From Alloyangia pacifica (lineage in GTDB: Bacteria > Pseudomonadota > Alphaproteobacteria > Rhodobacterales > Rhodobacteraceae), in contig NZ_CP022189.1 in assembly GCF_003111685.1 (NCBI RefSeq), positions 1,318,001-1,382,000 on the forward strand: DNA of 64,000 nt. Reading direction: 5' to 3'. The notes below the pieces were generated by a model that did no database searches, was not told where the DNA came from, and saw only the letters and a program-made list of their open reading frames with translations. Both the position numbers and the translations under genes were made by a program. This document shows, piece by piece, positions 27,574 through 38,567 of the stretch (positions are counted from its first letter, which is position 1; every line of letters starts with the position of its first letter).

Positions 27574-28392
27574 ATGGCCAAGACCCGCGCCAAGATCGCC
27601 GAACTGGATCCCGTCTGGGCCCGCATCGTCCGCGAGGCCGAAGAGGTTGTCGCCGCCGAGCCGCTGCTCGGCGGGTCGGTGCACATCTCGATCCTGCACC
27701 ACCCGACCATCGAGCGGGCGCTGGCGTATCGCATCTCGCTGAAGCTGGCGAATGGCGAGATGTCCGAGCAGATCCTGCGCGAGATCTGCGACGAGGCCTA
27801 TAGCTCCGACTCCTCGCTGGCGCTGAAGGCGCGGGCCGACATCCAGGCGACCTTCGAGCGCGACCCGGCCTGCCACCGCTACCTGCAGCCCTTGCTCTAC
27901 TTCAAGGGCTTCCAGGCGGTGCAGAGCCAGCGCGTGGCGCATTGGCTGTGGAACCAGGGACGGCGCGACCTGTCCTATTTCTTCCAGATGCGCTCGTCCG
28001 AGGTGTTCGGGGTCGACATCCACCCGGCGGCGAAGATCGGCAAGGGCATCATGATCGACCATGCGCATTCCATCGTCATCGGCGAGACGGCGGTGGTCGG
28101 CGACGACGTGTCGATCCTGCATTCGGTCACGCTTGGCGGCACCGGCAAGGAGGACGAGGACCGTCATCCCAAGATCGGCAACGGCGTGCTGATCGGCGCA
28201 GGCGCGAAGGTGCTCGGCAACATCAAGGTGGGCGACCGTTCGCGCATCGCGGCGGGCTCGGTGGTGCTGGCCGAGGTGCCGCCCTGCAAGACCGTCGCCG
28301 GGGTGCCGGCGAAGATCGTCGGCGAGGCGGGCTGCGATCAGCCCTCGCGCTCGATGGACCAGAAGCTCACCGGCTGCAACTGCAGCGACTGA
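27574..28392 (+). CDS. cysE: Serine O-acetyltransferase
   Basis: Makes O-acetylserine from serine and acetyl-CoA, the first step of cysteine synthesis. The 272-residue protein has an N-terminal helical SATase domain (DPVWARIVREAEEVVAAEPLLGG; about 10-140) and a left-handed beta-helix of hexapeptide repeats (VDIHPAAKIGKGIMIDHAHSIVIGE, about 148-172; later TLGGTGK, GAGAKVLGNIKVG). The conserved His/Asp catalytic region is MIDHAHS. Start at 27574 follows GGAGGA. It lies 112 bases after the GTA cluster; a GTA-cysE junction is also the layout in R. capsulatus. Confidence 0.95.
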   Translation: MAKTRAKIAELDPVWARIVREAEEVVAAEPLLGGSVHISILHHPTIERALAYRISLKLANGEMSEQILREICDEAYSSDSSLALKARADIQATFERDPACHRYLQPLLYFKGFQAVQSQRVAHWLWNQGRRDLSYFFQMRSSEVFGVDIHPAAKIGKGIMIDHAHSIVIGETAVVGDDVSILHSVTLGGTGKEDEDRHPKIGNGVLIGAGAKVLGNIKVGDRSRIAAGSVVLAEVPPCKTVAGVPAKIVGEAGCDQPSRSMDQKLTGCNCSD

Positions 28393-28502
28393 CGGCGCGA
28401 TCCCCCTGACTATTGGCTGAGGCGCGGTCCCGAGGGGCCGCGCCTTTCGCCGTCTTTGGTGGGATGTGCTTCCGGCCGGGTGTGCTGCAGCGGCCCCAAA
28501 GG

Positions 28503-28540
28503 AAAACGGCCCCACCGCGCGGTGGGGCCGTTCTGTTTTC
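28503..28540. terminator. Bidirectional terminator between cysE and pdhC
   Basis: AACGGCCCCACCGC/GCGGTGGGGCCGTT (28505-28532) is a perfect 14-bp stem. T-rich on the right (TTCTGTTTT) and A-rich on the left (GGAAAA), so it can end both the plus-strand cysE and minus-strand pdh transcripts. Confidence 0.85.
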
Positions 28541-28556
28541 CAGCGATGCGCCCGGA

Positions 28557-29921
28557 TCAGGCGAGCATCACCATCGGGTTCTCGAGGTTGTCGGCAATCG
28601 CCTGCAGCAGCTCGGCCCCGAGTGCGCCGTCGATCACCCGGTGATCGACCGAGAGCGTCACGGACATCACCGTCGCCACGGCCAGTTCGCCATCAGCACC
28701 GACGATCGGCTTCTTGACGCCCGCGCCCACGGCGAGGATCGCGCCATGCGGCGGGTTGATCACCGCGTCGAAGTTGTCGATGCCGTACATGCCGAGGTTG
28801 GAGATCGCGAAGCTGCCGCCGATGTATTCATGCGGCGCGAGCTTCTTGTTCCGGGCCCGGCCCGCAAGGTCCTTCATCTCGGCGGACAGCGCCGAGAGCG
28901 ACTTCATCTCGGCATCCTTGAGTACCGGGGTGAAGAGACCGCCCTCAATGGCCACGGCCACCGCCACGTCGGACGGCTTGAGCTTGAAGATGCGATCCCC
29001 CGCCCAGACGGCATTGGCGTCCGGCACCGACTGCAGCGCCAAGGCACAGGCCTTGATGACGAAGTCGTTGACCGAGAGCTTCACGCCGCGCGCCTCGAGC
29101 TGCTTGTTCAGCTGGCTGCGGAATTTGAGCAGCGCGTCGAGCTTGATGTCCTTGCGCAGGTAGAAGTGCGGGATGGTCTGCTTGGCCTCGGTGAGGCGGC
29201 TCGCCACCGTCTTGCGCATGCCGTCGAGCTTGACCTCTTCGAACTCGCGCCCCTCGTACATCTTGCGCACCGCGTCCGAGGACGGGCCGGCGGGCATGAC
29301 GGTCGCATCGGCGGCCTTCTTCTCGGCTGTTGCCGGAGCTGCGGCCTCGGACTTGGCAGCCTTGTCTGCAGGCTTGGCAGCCTCGACGTCGGCCTTGACG
29401 ATGCGGCCGTGCGGGCCGGTGCCCTTGACCTGCGCGAGGTCGAGCCCCTTGTCCGCCGCGATGCGGCGCGCCAGCGGCGAAGCGAAGATACGCTTGCCGT
29501 CCTCGCCCTTGGGGGACGCGGGGGCAGGGGTTGCCGAGCCGGCTGCGGGGGTGACCGCCGCCGCCTTGGTGTCCTCATCCTTCGGCTCGGGCGCCTCGGA
29601 CTTGGCTTCGGTGGGCTTTTCCTCGGACTTGGCGGAAGCGCCATCCGAGGAGCCGCTGTCGATGTCGTCGGCGCTCTCGCCCTCTTCTAGCAGGACCGCG
29701 ATGGGGGTGTTGACCTTCACCCCCTCGCTGCCTTCCTCGATGAGGATCTTGCCGATCGTGCCTTCGTCGACGGCTTCGAATTCCATCGTCGCCTTGTCGG
29801 TCTCGATCTCGGCGAGGATGTCGCCGGAGCTGACCGTGTCGCCCTCTTTCACCAGCCACTTGGCCAGCGTGCCTTCCTCCATGGTGGGGGACAGCGCGGG
29901 CATCAGGATTTCCGTGGGCAT
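28557..29921 (-). CDS. pdhC: Pyruvate dehydrogenase complex E2, dihydrolipoamide acetyltransferase
   Basis: Core of the pyruvate dehydrogenase complex; moves the acetyl group from lipoate to CoA. The 454-residue product has one N-terminal lipoyl domain (lipoyl Lys43 in ETDKATMEF), an Ala/Pro/Lys-rich linker (about 85-145), the peripheral-subunit-binding domain ([19 protein letters not shown], near 146-164), a second linker and the catalytic domain with [15 protein letters not shown] near the C-terminus (His and Asp of HxxxDG). Last gene of the minus-strand pdhA-pdhB-pdhC operon, 10 bases after pdhB. Confidence 0.95.
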   Translation of the reverse strand: MPTEILMPALSPTMEEGTLAKWLVKEGDTVSSGDILAEIETDKATMEFEAVDEGTIGKILIEEGSEGVKVNTPIAVLLEEGESADDIDSGSSDGASAKSEEKPTEAKSEAPEPKDEDTKAAAVTPAAGSATPAPASPKGEDGKRIFASPLARRIAADKGLDLAQVKGTGPHGRIVKADVEAAKPADKAAKSEAAAPATAEKKAADATVMPAGPSSDAVRKMYEGREFEEVKLDGMRKTVASRLTEAKQTIPHFYLRKDIKLDALLKFRSQLNKQLEARGVKLSVNDFVIKACALALQSVPDANAVWAGDRIFKLKPSDVAVAVAIEGGLFTPVLKDAEMKSLSALSAEMKDLAGRARNKKLAPHEYIGGSFAISNLGMYGIDNFDAVINPPHGAILAVGAGVKKPIVGADGELAVATVMSVTLSVDHRVIDGALGAELLQAIADNLENPMVMLA

Positions 29922-29931
29922 GACGCTCTCC

Positions 29932-31317
29932 TTACCGGTAGGTGACTTGCTTCACGGCGTCGATCACCTCTGCGGTGGTGATCAGCGCGTGCTTCTCGAG
30001 GTTCGCCGCGTAGGGCATGGGCACGTCCTTGCCGGTGCAGTTGATCACCGGGGCGTCGAGCCAGTCGAAGGCGTTCTGCATGATGTAGGCCGACAGGTGG
30101 TTGCCAATGGAGCCCACCGGCCAGCCCTCTTCCACGGTCACGCAGCGGTTGGTCTTCTTCACCGACTCGATGACGGTGCCGTAGTCGATCGGGCGCAGGG
30201 TGCGTAGGTCGATCACCTCGGCCGAGATGCCCTCGTCCGCCAGCTTGTCCGCCGCCTCGAGCGCGTAGGTCATGCCGATGCCGAAGGAGACGATGGTCAC
30301 ATCGCTGCCCTCGCGCCAGATGCGGGCCTTGCCGAAGGGCACGGTGAAATCATCCATGACCGGCACGTCGAAGGAGCGGCCGTAGAGGATCTCGTTCTCG
30401 AGGAAGATCACCGGGTTGGGATCGCGGATGGCGCTCTTCAGCAGGCCCTTGGCGTCGGAGGCCGAGTAGGGCATCACGACTTTGAGGCCGGGCACCATGG
30501 CGTACCATGCGGCGTAGTCCTGCGAGTGCTGCGCGCCGACGCGGGCGGCGGCACCGTTCGGGCCGCGGAACACCATGGGTGCGCCCATCTGGCCGCCGGA
30601 CATGTAGAGCGTCTTGGCTGCCGAGTTGATAATCTGGTCGATCGCCTGCATGGCGAAGTTGAAGGTCATGAACTCGACGATGGGCTTGAGCCCGCCGAAG
30701 GCCGCGCCGACGCCGATGCCGGCAAAGCCGTGTTCGGTGATCGGCGTGTCGATCACGCGCTTCGAGCCGAACTCGTCGAGCAGCCCCTGGGTGACCTTAT
30801 AGGCACCCTGGTACTCGGCCACTTCCTCGCCCATGACGAAGACGTTGGGATCGTTGCGCATTTCCTCGGCCATGGCGTCGCGAAGCGCTTCGCGAACGGT
30901 CTGGCTCTTCATCTCGGTGCCTTCGGGCCAGTCGGGTTCAACCGCCTTGGCCTTGGGGGTTGCCGGGGCGGAGGCGGGGGCCTCCTCGACCGGTGCCGCG
31001 GGGGTCTCTTCGGTCTTCGCGGACTCGGCGTCGTCGCCGCCGCCCGAGGAGACCTCGATGTCATCGGCGCTTTCGCCTTCCTCGACCAGCACGGCGATCG
31101 GGGTGTTGACCTTCACGCCCTCGGTGCCTTCCTCGATGAGGATCTTGCCGACGATGCCTTCATCGACGGCTTCGAATTCCATCGTCGCCTTGTCGGTCTC
31201 GATCTCGGCGAGGATGTCGCCCGAGCTCACGGTGTCGCCCTCTTTGACCAGCCACTTGGCCAGCGTGCCCTCTTCCATGGTCGGCGAGAGCGCGGGCATG
31301 AGAATTTCGGTTGCCAT
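29932..31317 (-). CDS. pdhB: Pyruvate dehydrogenase E1 beta subunit with N-terminal lipoyl domain
   Basis: Thiamine-diphosphate E1 heterotetramer partner of PdhA. The 461-residue product begins with a lipoyl domain (Lys43 in ETDKATMEF) almost identical to that of PdhC, then an acidic/Ala-Pro linker (about 85-135) and a transketolase-like E1-beta body ([53 protein letters not shown], and [17 protein letters not shown]). E1-beta with its own lipoyl domain is typical of alphaproteobacteria. ATG at 31317, 20 bases after pdhA. Confidence 0.95.
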   Translation of the reverse strand: MATEILMPALSPTMEEGTLAKWLVKEGDTVSSGDILAEIETDKATMEFEAVDEGIVGKILIEEGTEGVKVNTPIAVLVEEGESADDIEVSSGGGDDAESAKTEETPAAPVEEAPASAPATPKAKAVEPDWPEGTEMKSQTVREALRDAMAEEMRNDPNVFVMGEEVAEYQGAYKVTQGLLDEFGSKRVIDTPITEHGFAGIGVGAAFGGLKPIVEFMTFNFAMQAIDQIINSAAKTLYMSGGQMGAPMVFRGPNGAAARVGAQHSQDYAAWYAMVPGLKVVMPYSASDAKGLLKSAIRDPNPVIFLENEILYGRSFDVPVMDDFTVPFGKARIWREGSDVTIVSFGIGMTYALEAADKLADEGISAEVIDLRTLRPIDYGTVIESVKKTNRCVTVEEGWPVGSIGNHLSAYIMQNAFDWLDAPVINCTGKDVPMPYAANLEKHALITTAEVIDAVKQVTYR

Positions 31318-31337
31318 ATCCGTCTAGTCCTTCTGCC

Positions 31338-32360
31338 TCAGGCCTCTACCGCGTCGCCTTGCGGCACTTCGTCGGCGTAGATGTCGGTCCAGAGTTCCTC
31401 GAGCGCCGGCTCCGGGCTCTCCTTCGAGAACTCGGCCGAGGCGTTCACGATGTCCTTGATGTTCTTGTCGATCGCCTTGAGGTCATCCTCGGTGGCGTGC
31501 TTGCCCTGCAGCAGCAGGTCGCGCACGCTCTGGATCGGATCGCGCTCGTCGCGCATCTTCTGCACTTCCTCGCGGGTCCGGTACTTGGCCGGGTCCGACA
31601 TGGAGTGGCCGCGGTAGCGGTAGGTCTTCACCTCGAGGATGTAGGGGCCCTTGCCGGCGCGGCAGTGGGCCACCGCCTTCTCGCCGGCTTCCTTGACCGC
31701 CAGCACGTCCATGCCGTCGACCAGCTCGCCGGGAATGCCGAAGGGCGCGCCGCGGGTGTAGATTTCCTCGGTCGAGGTGGAGCGCTTCTGCGAGGTGCCC
31801 ATGGCGTACTGGTTGTTCTCGATGACGAAGATCACCGGAAGCTTCCAGATCGAGGCCATGTTGAAGGTCTCGTAGACCTGGCCCTGGTTGGCCGCGCCGT
31901 CGCCGAAGTAGGCAAAGGTCACGCGGTCGTTTTCCAGGTAACGGTCGGCAAAGGCGAGGCCGGCGCCGAGCGGTACCTGCGCGCCGACGATGCCGTGACC
32001 GCCGTAGAAATGCTTCTCGCGGCTGAACATGTGCATCGAGCCGCCCTTGCCCTTGGAATAGCCGCCCTCGCGGCCGGTGAGCTCGGCCATCACCCCGTTG
32101 GGGTCCATGCCGCAGGCGAGCATGTGCCCGTGGTCGCGGTAGGAGGTGACGCGCTTGTCGCCTTCGCTCGCCGCGGCCTCGAGGCCGACGACGACCGCTT
32201 CCTGGCCGATGTAAAGGTGGCAGAACCCGCCGATGAGCCCCATGCCATACAGCTGACCCGCCTTCTCTTCGAAGCGGCGGATGAGCAGCATGTCATGATA
32301 GTATTGCTTGAGCTCCTCGGGCGAGACGTTCGGCTTGGCGGATGGTTTCCGAGCGGCCAT
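31338..32360 (-). CDS. pdhA: Pyruvate dehydrogenase E1 alpha subunit
   Basis: Thiamine-diphosphate-binding subunit that decarboxylates pyruvate. The 340-residue product shows LLIRRFEEKAGQLYGMGLIGGFCHLYIGQEAV near residues 24-55, the ThDP motif GDGAANQGQVYETFNMASIW near 160-180 and the phosphorylation-loop region YRYRGHSMSDPAKYR (about 260-275). Start at ATG 32360, chosen for the GGAGGAG eight bases upstream; a TTG five codons earlier would overlap that ribosome site. First gene of the operon, with a promoter just upstream. Confidence 0.95.
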   Translation of the reverse strand: MAARKPSAKPNVSPEELKQYYHDMLLIRRFEEKAGQLYGMGLIGGFCHLYIGQEAVVVGLEAAASEGDKRVTSYRDHGHMLACGMDPNGVMAELTGREGGYSKGKGGSMHMFSREKHFYGGHGIVGAQVPLGAGLAFADRYLENDRVTFAYFGDGAANQGQVYETFNMASIWKLPVIFVIENNQYAMGTSQKRSTSTEEIYTRGAPFGIPGELVDGMDVLAVKEAGEKAVAHCRAGKGPYILEVKTYRYRGHSMSDPAKYRTREEVQKMRDERDPIQSVRDLLLQGKHATEDDLKAIDKNIKDIVNASAEFSKESPEPALEELWTDIYADEVPQGDAVEA

Positions 32361-32676
32361 GGGGACTCCTCCCAACTAGTTTAGTGTTAAACTTTCTCCC
32401 ACAGTAAATCGGCGGCGACTGAGTGTCAAAGGGCCGGGGCGGGAGTTTCGCTAAAAAGTGGCGCGGCGGGACGTTAGGGCAAGCCACCGGCAGAACCCCG
32501 CCGCTCCGCGCCCTGGCGCCAAGGCGCCCGGGAGGCGCTCAGAAGCGGATCGGCCTCAGAGGGGCGGCAGCGCTCAGCGGAACCTTGGATGGCGCGCGGT
32601 CGGCGCGCTGCGGCACTGCGCGCGTTCAGCCCACGCCGCATTGCACGCGCTTAGCGCGTTGCGATACTGCGCGCGC
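32361..32676. other. 316-base gap between pdhA and the FtsB-like gene, with degenerate tandem repeats
   Basis: Besides the pdh promoter, the stretch 32590-32690 holds about three imperfect tandem copies of a 25-30-base unit containing CACTGCGCGCGTTCAGC (variants ATTGCACGCGCTTAGC and ATACTGCGCGCGCTCAGC). I see no gene in it. Confidence 0.5.
32401..32429 (-). promoter_or_regulatory. Probable promoter of the pdh operon
   Basis: On the minus strand, TTGACA (plus-strand 32424-32429) is a perfect -35 hexamer, followed after 17 bases by TACTGT (plus 32401-32406). It is about 40 bases upstream of the pdhA ATG. No operator is obvious. Confidence 0.5.
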
Positions 32677-32976
32677 TCAGCGCACGACGATCTCGTCCGA
32701 GCGGATCATCCCCAGAACGTCGCGCGCCTGCTGGTCCAGCAGGTCAAGATCGAGATAATCGTCCGACAGCCGCAGGGTGACGTTTTCCATATGCGCGACC
32801 TCGGCGTTGATCCCGTCGAGCTCGGCGGCCAGCCGGTCGGCCTCCACCTCGATCTCGGCGCGGCGGAAGAGCCCGTAGTCGCCCTGCACGGCGGCAAAGG
32901 TGAAATAGCCCGACAAGCTCAGCGTGATCACCGCGAAGACGAGGCCGCCGAGGGCCGGTTTGCGTCTGCCAGTCAT
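32677..32976 (-). CDS. FtsB/DivIC-type septum formation protein
   Basis: Small bitopic division protein of 99 residues: basic cytoplasmic start (MTGRRKPAL), one membrane helix (LVFAVITLSLSGYFTFAAV, about 11-30) and a coiled coil (IEVEADRLAAELDGINAEVAHMENVTLRL). This is the FtsB/DivIC pattern; FtsB forms a complex with FtsL and FtsQ at the divisome. In Rhodobacteraceae a gene like this stands next to the pdh operon, matching its position here upstream of pdhA in the same direction. Similarity is by architecture, so confidence is moderate. Confidence 0.78.
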   Translation of the reverse strand: MTGRRKPALGGLVFAVITLSLSGYFTFAAVQGDYGLFRRAEIEVEADRLAAELDGINAEVAHMENVTLRLSDDYLDLDLLDQQARDVLGMIRSDEIVVR

Positions 32977-33144
32977 ATGCGTGGGTCCTGATGCCTGTAT
33001 GCCGTTTGGTCTGCTCTGCGCCGCGCTCCCTCATTGGGTGGGGAGCCGTCCGACGTCGGGGAAACCATGCCACAGGGCAGGGGGCATGGAAATCCCCCGT
33101 AGCCTAGGTCGCTGAAAAATCGGTGCGATTGCGCGCCGATTGTG

Positions 33145-33174
33145 GCCGATCGGCCCGACGAGGGGCCGATCGGC
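33145..33174. terminator. Strong hairpin between pgk and the FtsB-like gene
   Basis: GCCGATCGGCCC (33145-33156) and GGGCCGATCGGC (33163-33174) form a perfect 12-bp stem with a 6-base loop, just past the pgk stop on the minus strand. There is no clear U tract on either side, so it may stabilise or partly terminate the pgk transcript. Confidence 0.45.
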
Positions 33175-33184
33175 TTGTGGGGGC

Positions 33185-34363
33185 TCAGCCGAGCGCCGCG
33201 ACGCCGGGCAGGGTCTTGCCTTCCATCCACTCGAGGAAGGCGCCGCCGGCAGTCGAGATATAGGTGAAGTCGTCCGCCGCCCCGGCCTTGTTGAGCGCCG
33301 CCACCGTGTCGCCGCCGCCGGCGACCGAAACCAGCTCGCCATGCGCGGTGCGCTTGGCGGCAAACTTGGCGGCCGCGTTGGTGGCGGCATCGAAGGGGGC
33401 GATCTCGAAGGCGCCGAGCGGCCCGTTCCAGATCAGCGTCGCGGCGCGGGAGATGGCCTGTTCCACATGCGCCACGCTGTCGGGGCCGGCGTCGAGGATC
33501 ATCGCGTCGGCCGGGCAGGATTCGGCCGGGACCACTTCCGAGGGCGCGTTCTCGCGGAACTCGCGCGCCACAACCACGTCGCGCGGCAGCAGAATCTCGC
33601 AGCCCGCGGCGGCGGCCTTCTCGGCGATCTGGCGGGCGGTGCCGGTCATCTCGTGCTCGCAGAGCGACTTGCCCACGTCGACGCCCTGCGCCGCGAGGAA
33701 GGTGTTGGCCATGCCGCCACCGATCACCAGCATGTCAACCTTCTCGACGAGGTTGCCCAAAAGGTCGAGCTTGGTCGAGACCTTGGCGCCGCCGACCACC
33801 GCCAGCACCGGGCGCTTGGGCGCGCCGAGCGCCGCCTCCAGCGCCTCGAGCTCGGCCTGCATCAGCCGGCCCGCGCAGGCGGGCAGCAGCTGCGCCAGCG
33901 CGGCGGTGGAGGCATGGGCGCGGTGCGCCGCCGAGAAGGCGTCGTTGCAATAGATATCACCAAGCGCGGCGTAGCGCTTTGCGAGCTCGGCGTCGTTCTT
34001 TTCCTCGCCGGGCTCGAAGCGGGTGTTCTCGAGCAGCACGACCTGGCCCTCGGCGCAGCCGCCTATCACCGCCTCGGCCTCGTCCAGCGTGGCGAAATTG
34101 ACCTTGGTGCCGAAGGCGGCCTCGAGCGCGGGCACCAGCATCTTGAGCGACATCTCGGGCACGACCTTGCCCTTGGGACGGCCGAAGTGGGCCAGCAGGA
34201 CAGGGGTGCCGCCGCGCGACAGGATGTCCTGCACGGTGGGTGCCACGCGCTCGATCCGGGTTGCGTCGGTGACCACGCCGCCGTCCACTGGCACGTTGAT
34301 GTCGACACGGGTGAGCACGCGCTTGCCGGCGAGTTCCATGTCGTCGAGGGTCTTCCAGGCCAT
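33185..34363 (-). CDS. pgk: Phosphoglycerate kinase
   Basis: Glycolytic/Calvin-cycle enzyme making ATP from 1,3-bisphosphoglycerate. The 392-residue product contains [15 protein letters not shown] (substrate loop, about 14-28), HFGRPKG (about 58-64), [31 protein letters not shown] (hinge) and the ATP site GGGDTVAAL near 345-353, with [13 protein letters not shown] at about 310-322. Start MAWKTLDD at 34363 was chosen for the GGAGG nine bases upstream; the open frame further upstream is not homologous. Monocistronic by its spacing. Confidence 0.96.
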   Translation of the reverse strand: MAWKTLDDMELAGKRVLTRVDINVPVDGGVVTDATRIERVAPTVQDILSRGGTPVLLAHFGRPKGKVVPEMSLKMLVPALEAAFGTKVNFATLDEAEAVIGGCAEGQVVLLENTRFEPGEEKNDAELAKRYAALGDIYCNDAFSAAHRAHASTAALAQLLPACAGRLMQAELEALEAALGAPKRPVLAVVGGAKVSTKLDLLGNLVEKVDMLVIGGGMANTFLAAQGVDVGKSLCEHEMTGTARQIAEKAAAAGCEILLPRDVVVAREFRENAPSEVVPAESCPADAMILDAGPDSVAHVEQAISRAATLIWNGPLGAFEIAPFDAATNAAAKFAAKRTAHGELVSVAGGGDTVAALNKAGAADDFTYISTAGGAFLEWMEGKTLPGVAALG

Positions 34364-34524
34364 CTCGGTCCTCCTGATCCTTGGGTTGCTCAATGGTCTG
34401 CCCCGAGCCGGGCGCAAGGTCAATGCGGCAGCGGTCCGCGCTCAGGGCCAGAGGGACGCGCATCTTGGCATTCGGGCGCAGGCGGACTAAATCTCGCGCA
34501 ACGAACGCCATAGGGAGTATCGAC

Positions 34525-35031
34525 ATGGCCGAGATCAAGGACCCCGAAAACACCATCCTCATCGAGCTGAAGGGCGGCACTGTCACCATCGAGCTGCTGC
34601 CCGACGTGGCGCCGAAGCACGCCGAGCGGATGAAGGAGCTGGCGCGTGCGGGAGAATATGACAACGTCTGCTTCCACCGCGTGATCGACGGTTTCATGGC
34701 GCAGACCGGCGACGTCGAGCATGGTGACATGGAAGACGGCTTCAACCTGCGCCGCGCCGGAACCGGCGGCTCGCAGTTGCCCGACCTGCCCGCGGAATTC
34801 TCGCGCCTGCCGCACGACCGCGGCACGCTCGGGGCGGCCCGTTCGATGAATCCGAACTCGGCCAACTCGCAGTTCTTCATCAACTTCAAGGACAACCATT
34901 TCCTCAACGGCCAGTACACCGTCTACGGCCGGGTCATCGAGGGCATGGAGCATGTCGATGCGATCACCCGCGGCGAGCCGCCTGCCGAGCCCGACCGGAT
35001 GATTTCGGTGAAGGTGGCTGCAGATGCGTAA
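34525..35031 (+). CDS. Cytoplasmic peptidyl-prolyl cis-trans isomerase (cyclophilin)
   Basis: Catalyses Xaa-Pro isomerisation during folding. The 168-residue product has no signal peptide and carries the cyclophilin core: VCFHRVIDGFMAQTGDVEHG (about 50-69, with the catalytic Arg of FHRVI), NSANSQFFINFKDNHFLNGQYTVYGRVIEG (about 112-141). Start ATG at 34525 follows TAGGGAG. Its end overlaps the next cyclophilin gene by eight bases, so the two form an operon in which the same fold is sent to two compartments. Confidence 0.93.
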   Translation: MAEIKDPENTILIELKGGTVTIELLPDVAPKHAERMKELARAGEYDNVCFHRVIDGFMAQTGDVEHGDMEDGFNLRRAGTGGSQLPDLPAEFSRLPHDRGTLGAARSMNPNSANSQFFINFKDNHFLNGQYTVYGRVIEGMEHVDAITRGEPPAEPDRMISVKVAADA

Positions 35032-35572
35032 GCTGGCGCTGTTGCTCTCCGTCATGGCTTCGCCTGCACTGGCGGCGGGGCTTGACGTCGAGGTCGCGGG
35101 CGAGGGCGCCAACGGCACCTTCCACATCGAGCTCTTCGACGATGTCGCGCCGCAGCACGCCGCGCGGCTGACCGAGCTGGCGGAGAAGGGCGAGTATGAC
35201 GGCGTGGTCTTCCACCGCGTGATCGACGGCTTCATGGCGCAGACCGGCGACGTGCAGTTCGGCCGCGAGGGCCACGACATGCGCATGGCGGGGACCGGCG
35301 GCTCGGACCTGCCGGATCTCGCGGCGGAATTCTCCGAGAAGGATTTCGCGCGCGGCGTCGTCGGCATGGCGCGCTCGCAGAGCCCGGACTCGGCGAACTC
35401 GCAGTTCTTCATCATGTTCGCCCCGGCGCCGCATCTGAACGGCGCCTACACGGCGGTGGGCGAGGTGACCTCGGGCATGGAGGTCGTCGACGCGATCAAG
35501 CGCGGCACCGGGCCGAACGGCGCGGTGGTCGGCAAGCCCGACATGATGGTCAAGGTGACGCCGACCGAGTGA
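35024..35572 (+). CDS. Periplasmic peptidyl-prolyl cis-trans isomerase (cyclophilin) with signal peptide
   Basis: Exported cyclophilin of 182 residues. Residues 1-18 (MRKLALLLSVMASPALAA) are a clear Sec signal peptide ending in ALA. The core FHRVIDGFMAQTGDVQFG (about 63-80) and NSQFFIMFAPAPHLNGAYTAVGEV is very close to the upstream cytoplasmic copy. It begins inside the stop region of that gene (ATGCGTAA). Likely acts in periplasmic or outer-membrane protein folding. The pair looks like a tandem duplication with one copy gaining or losing a signal peptide. Confidence 0.92.
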   Translation: MRKLALLLSVMASPALAAGLDVEVAGEGANGTFHIELFDDVAPQHAARLTELAEKGEYDGVVFHRVIDGFMAQTGDVQFGREGHDMRMAGTGGSDLPDLAAEFSEKDFARGVVGMARSQSPDSANSQFFIMFAPAPHLNGAYTAVGEVTSGMEVVDAIKRGTGPNGAVVGKPDMMVKVTPTE

Positions 35573-35654
35573 GCGGCGCAGCTGCGGCGGCCGGGGGAGG
35601 GGCGCAGCCCCTCGGCGCGGCGCATCTCGCCGCAGGATACTTGCACAAACAAGA

Positions 35655-35687
35655 AGGGGCTGGGCACCGTCAGGTGGCCAGCCCTTT
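35655..35687. terminator. Hairpin terminator at the convergent cyclophilin / acetyltransferase ends
   Basis: GGGCTGG-G-CACC / GGTG-G-CCAGCCC with a GTCA loop, flanked by AAGAAG on the left and CTTTT on the right, can act in both directions. It overlaps the last codons of the minus-strand acetyltransferase gene (stop at 35670). Confidence 0.6.
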
Positions 35688-36575
35688 TGGCAGGCGGCGG
35701 GCGAGCGGCGCAAGCGCGCGACTGCGCAGCCATGTGCCCGCCAGCCGGTGCGCGCGCGCGCCGGTGCCAAGCTTGAAGCGGGTGACGCCCGGCGCGTCGT
35801 CGCCGTTGAGCATGCCGAGATCGAGCTGCTCATGCCCGCGCTCTGCCAGCCAGCGCATCGCCTCCCAGAGCAGCAGGTTCATCGCGTTGGCGGCGCGTCC
35901 CTGCGGCGTCGAGACGCCGGTGGTCCAGCTCGCCATGCGCCCGTGCCGGAGCACCGCGATGGCGGCGAGCGCCGCGCCGCCCCGCCGCGCCTCCCAGATC
36001 AGCGCGGCTTCGGGCGTGGCGCGGGCATAGGCGACAAGGAAGCCCGGCGGCAGGTTGCGGTAGCGGCGGGCGCGGGCCTGCGCCAGCTCGGCCTTCAGCA
36101 GCCAGTGCCCGCCATGCAGCGGCAGGCGGCGCAGGCTCAGCCCTGCGCCCTCGGCACGGGTGAGCCGGTTGCGCCATTTCTGCCGCAGCGCCCTGCGCAT
36201 CTGTTCCGGGGGGCCAAGCGGCAGCAGGGCAAGCGTCGCCGGGGTCAGCAGCGGCCAGAAGCCCGCGCCGCGCAGCGCCCCGGCCGAGACACCCTCGGCA
36301 TTGAGCAGCAGCGGCCCGGGGGTGTGCAGCTCCCGCAGCCAGGCCTCGGCCGCCGCGAGCGTCGCGGTCACCGGCCCGCGCGAGAGCAGGCTGACCTCGC
36401 CCAGCAGCGGCAGCCGGCGCGCCTGCACCTGCCAGCGCAGCGCCGCGCCCCCGTCAAGAATCGCTTCCCCAGACCGGCAGGGCACTCCCAGCGCGGCGCA
36501 GGCGCGGGCGTATTCCGGCGATTGCGGCAGGGGCAGGAGCGGCGGCGGCAGCAGTGGAGGGGTCATGCCCGCCAT
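35670..36575 (-). CDS. GNAT-superfamily acetyltransferase, FemAB/BioF2-like
   Basis: Protein of 301 residues with Pro/Leu-rich start. The second half has the GNAT/FemAB-like core: QKWRNRLTRAEGAGLSLRR (about 130-148), LLKAELAQARARRYRNLPPGFLVAYARAT, AALAAIAVLRHGRMASWTTGVS, NAMNLLLWEAMRWLAERGHEQLDLGMLNGDDAPGVTRFKLGTGA. The last segment, ending GVTRFKLGTG, is typical of the BioF2-like acetyltransferase domain. Substrate unknown. Start is 36575 or 36566; neither has a strong ribosome site. Convergent with the cyclophilin operon. Confidence 0.68.
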   Translation of the reverse strand: MAGMTPPLLPPPLLPLPQSPEYARACAALGVPCRSGEAILDGGAALRWQVQARRLPLLGEVSLLSRGPVTATLAAAEAWLRELHTPGPLLLNAEGVSAGALRGAGFWPLLTPATLALLPLGPPEQMRRALRQKWRNRLTRAEGAGLSLRRLPLHGGHWLLKAELAQARARRYRNLPPGFLVAYARATPEAALIWEARRGGAALAAIAVLRHGRMASWTTGVSTPQGRAANAMNLLLWEAMRWLAERGHEQLDLGMLNGDDAPGVTRFKLGTGARAHRLAGTWLRSRALAPLARRLPKGLAT

Positions 36576-36613
36576 TAACGCGCCCGAAAGTGTGCGCGTG
36601 GTTAATTGCCCTC

Positions 36614-38381
<1,768 letters not shown>

Positions 38382-38405
38382 GCGTGCGATCTGCGAGAAA
38401 ATGGG

Positions 38406-38434
38406 GGGCCGGTCCGCGAGGACCGGCCCTTTTC
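38406..38434 (+). terminator. Rho-independent terminator of guaB
   Basis: Perfect 10-bp stem GGGCCGGTCC / GGACCGGCCC with a GCGA tetraloop, followed by TTTTC, 25 bases after the guaB stop codon. Confidence 0.88.
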
Positions 38435-38567
38435 GTTTCGGGGCGGACGCCGGGAAAGCGCTGGACGCGGCGCGGCGCGCGCGGGTAGAGGGGCGGGCGA
38501 CAGCGGCAGGAGCACGAGACCAGATGCAGCACGATATTCCGATGATCCGCGCTTCGGGGATGCAGTC

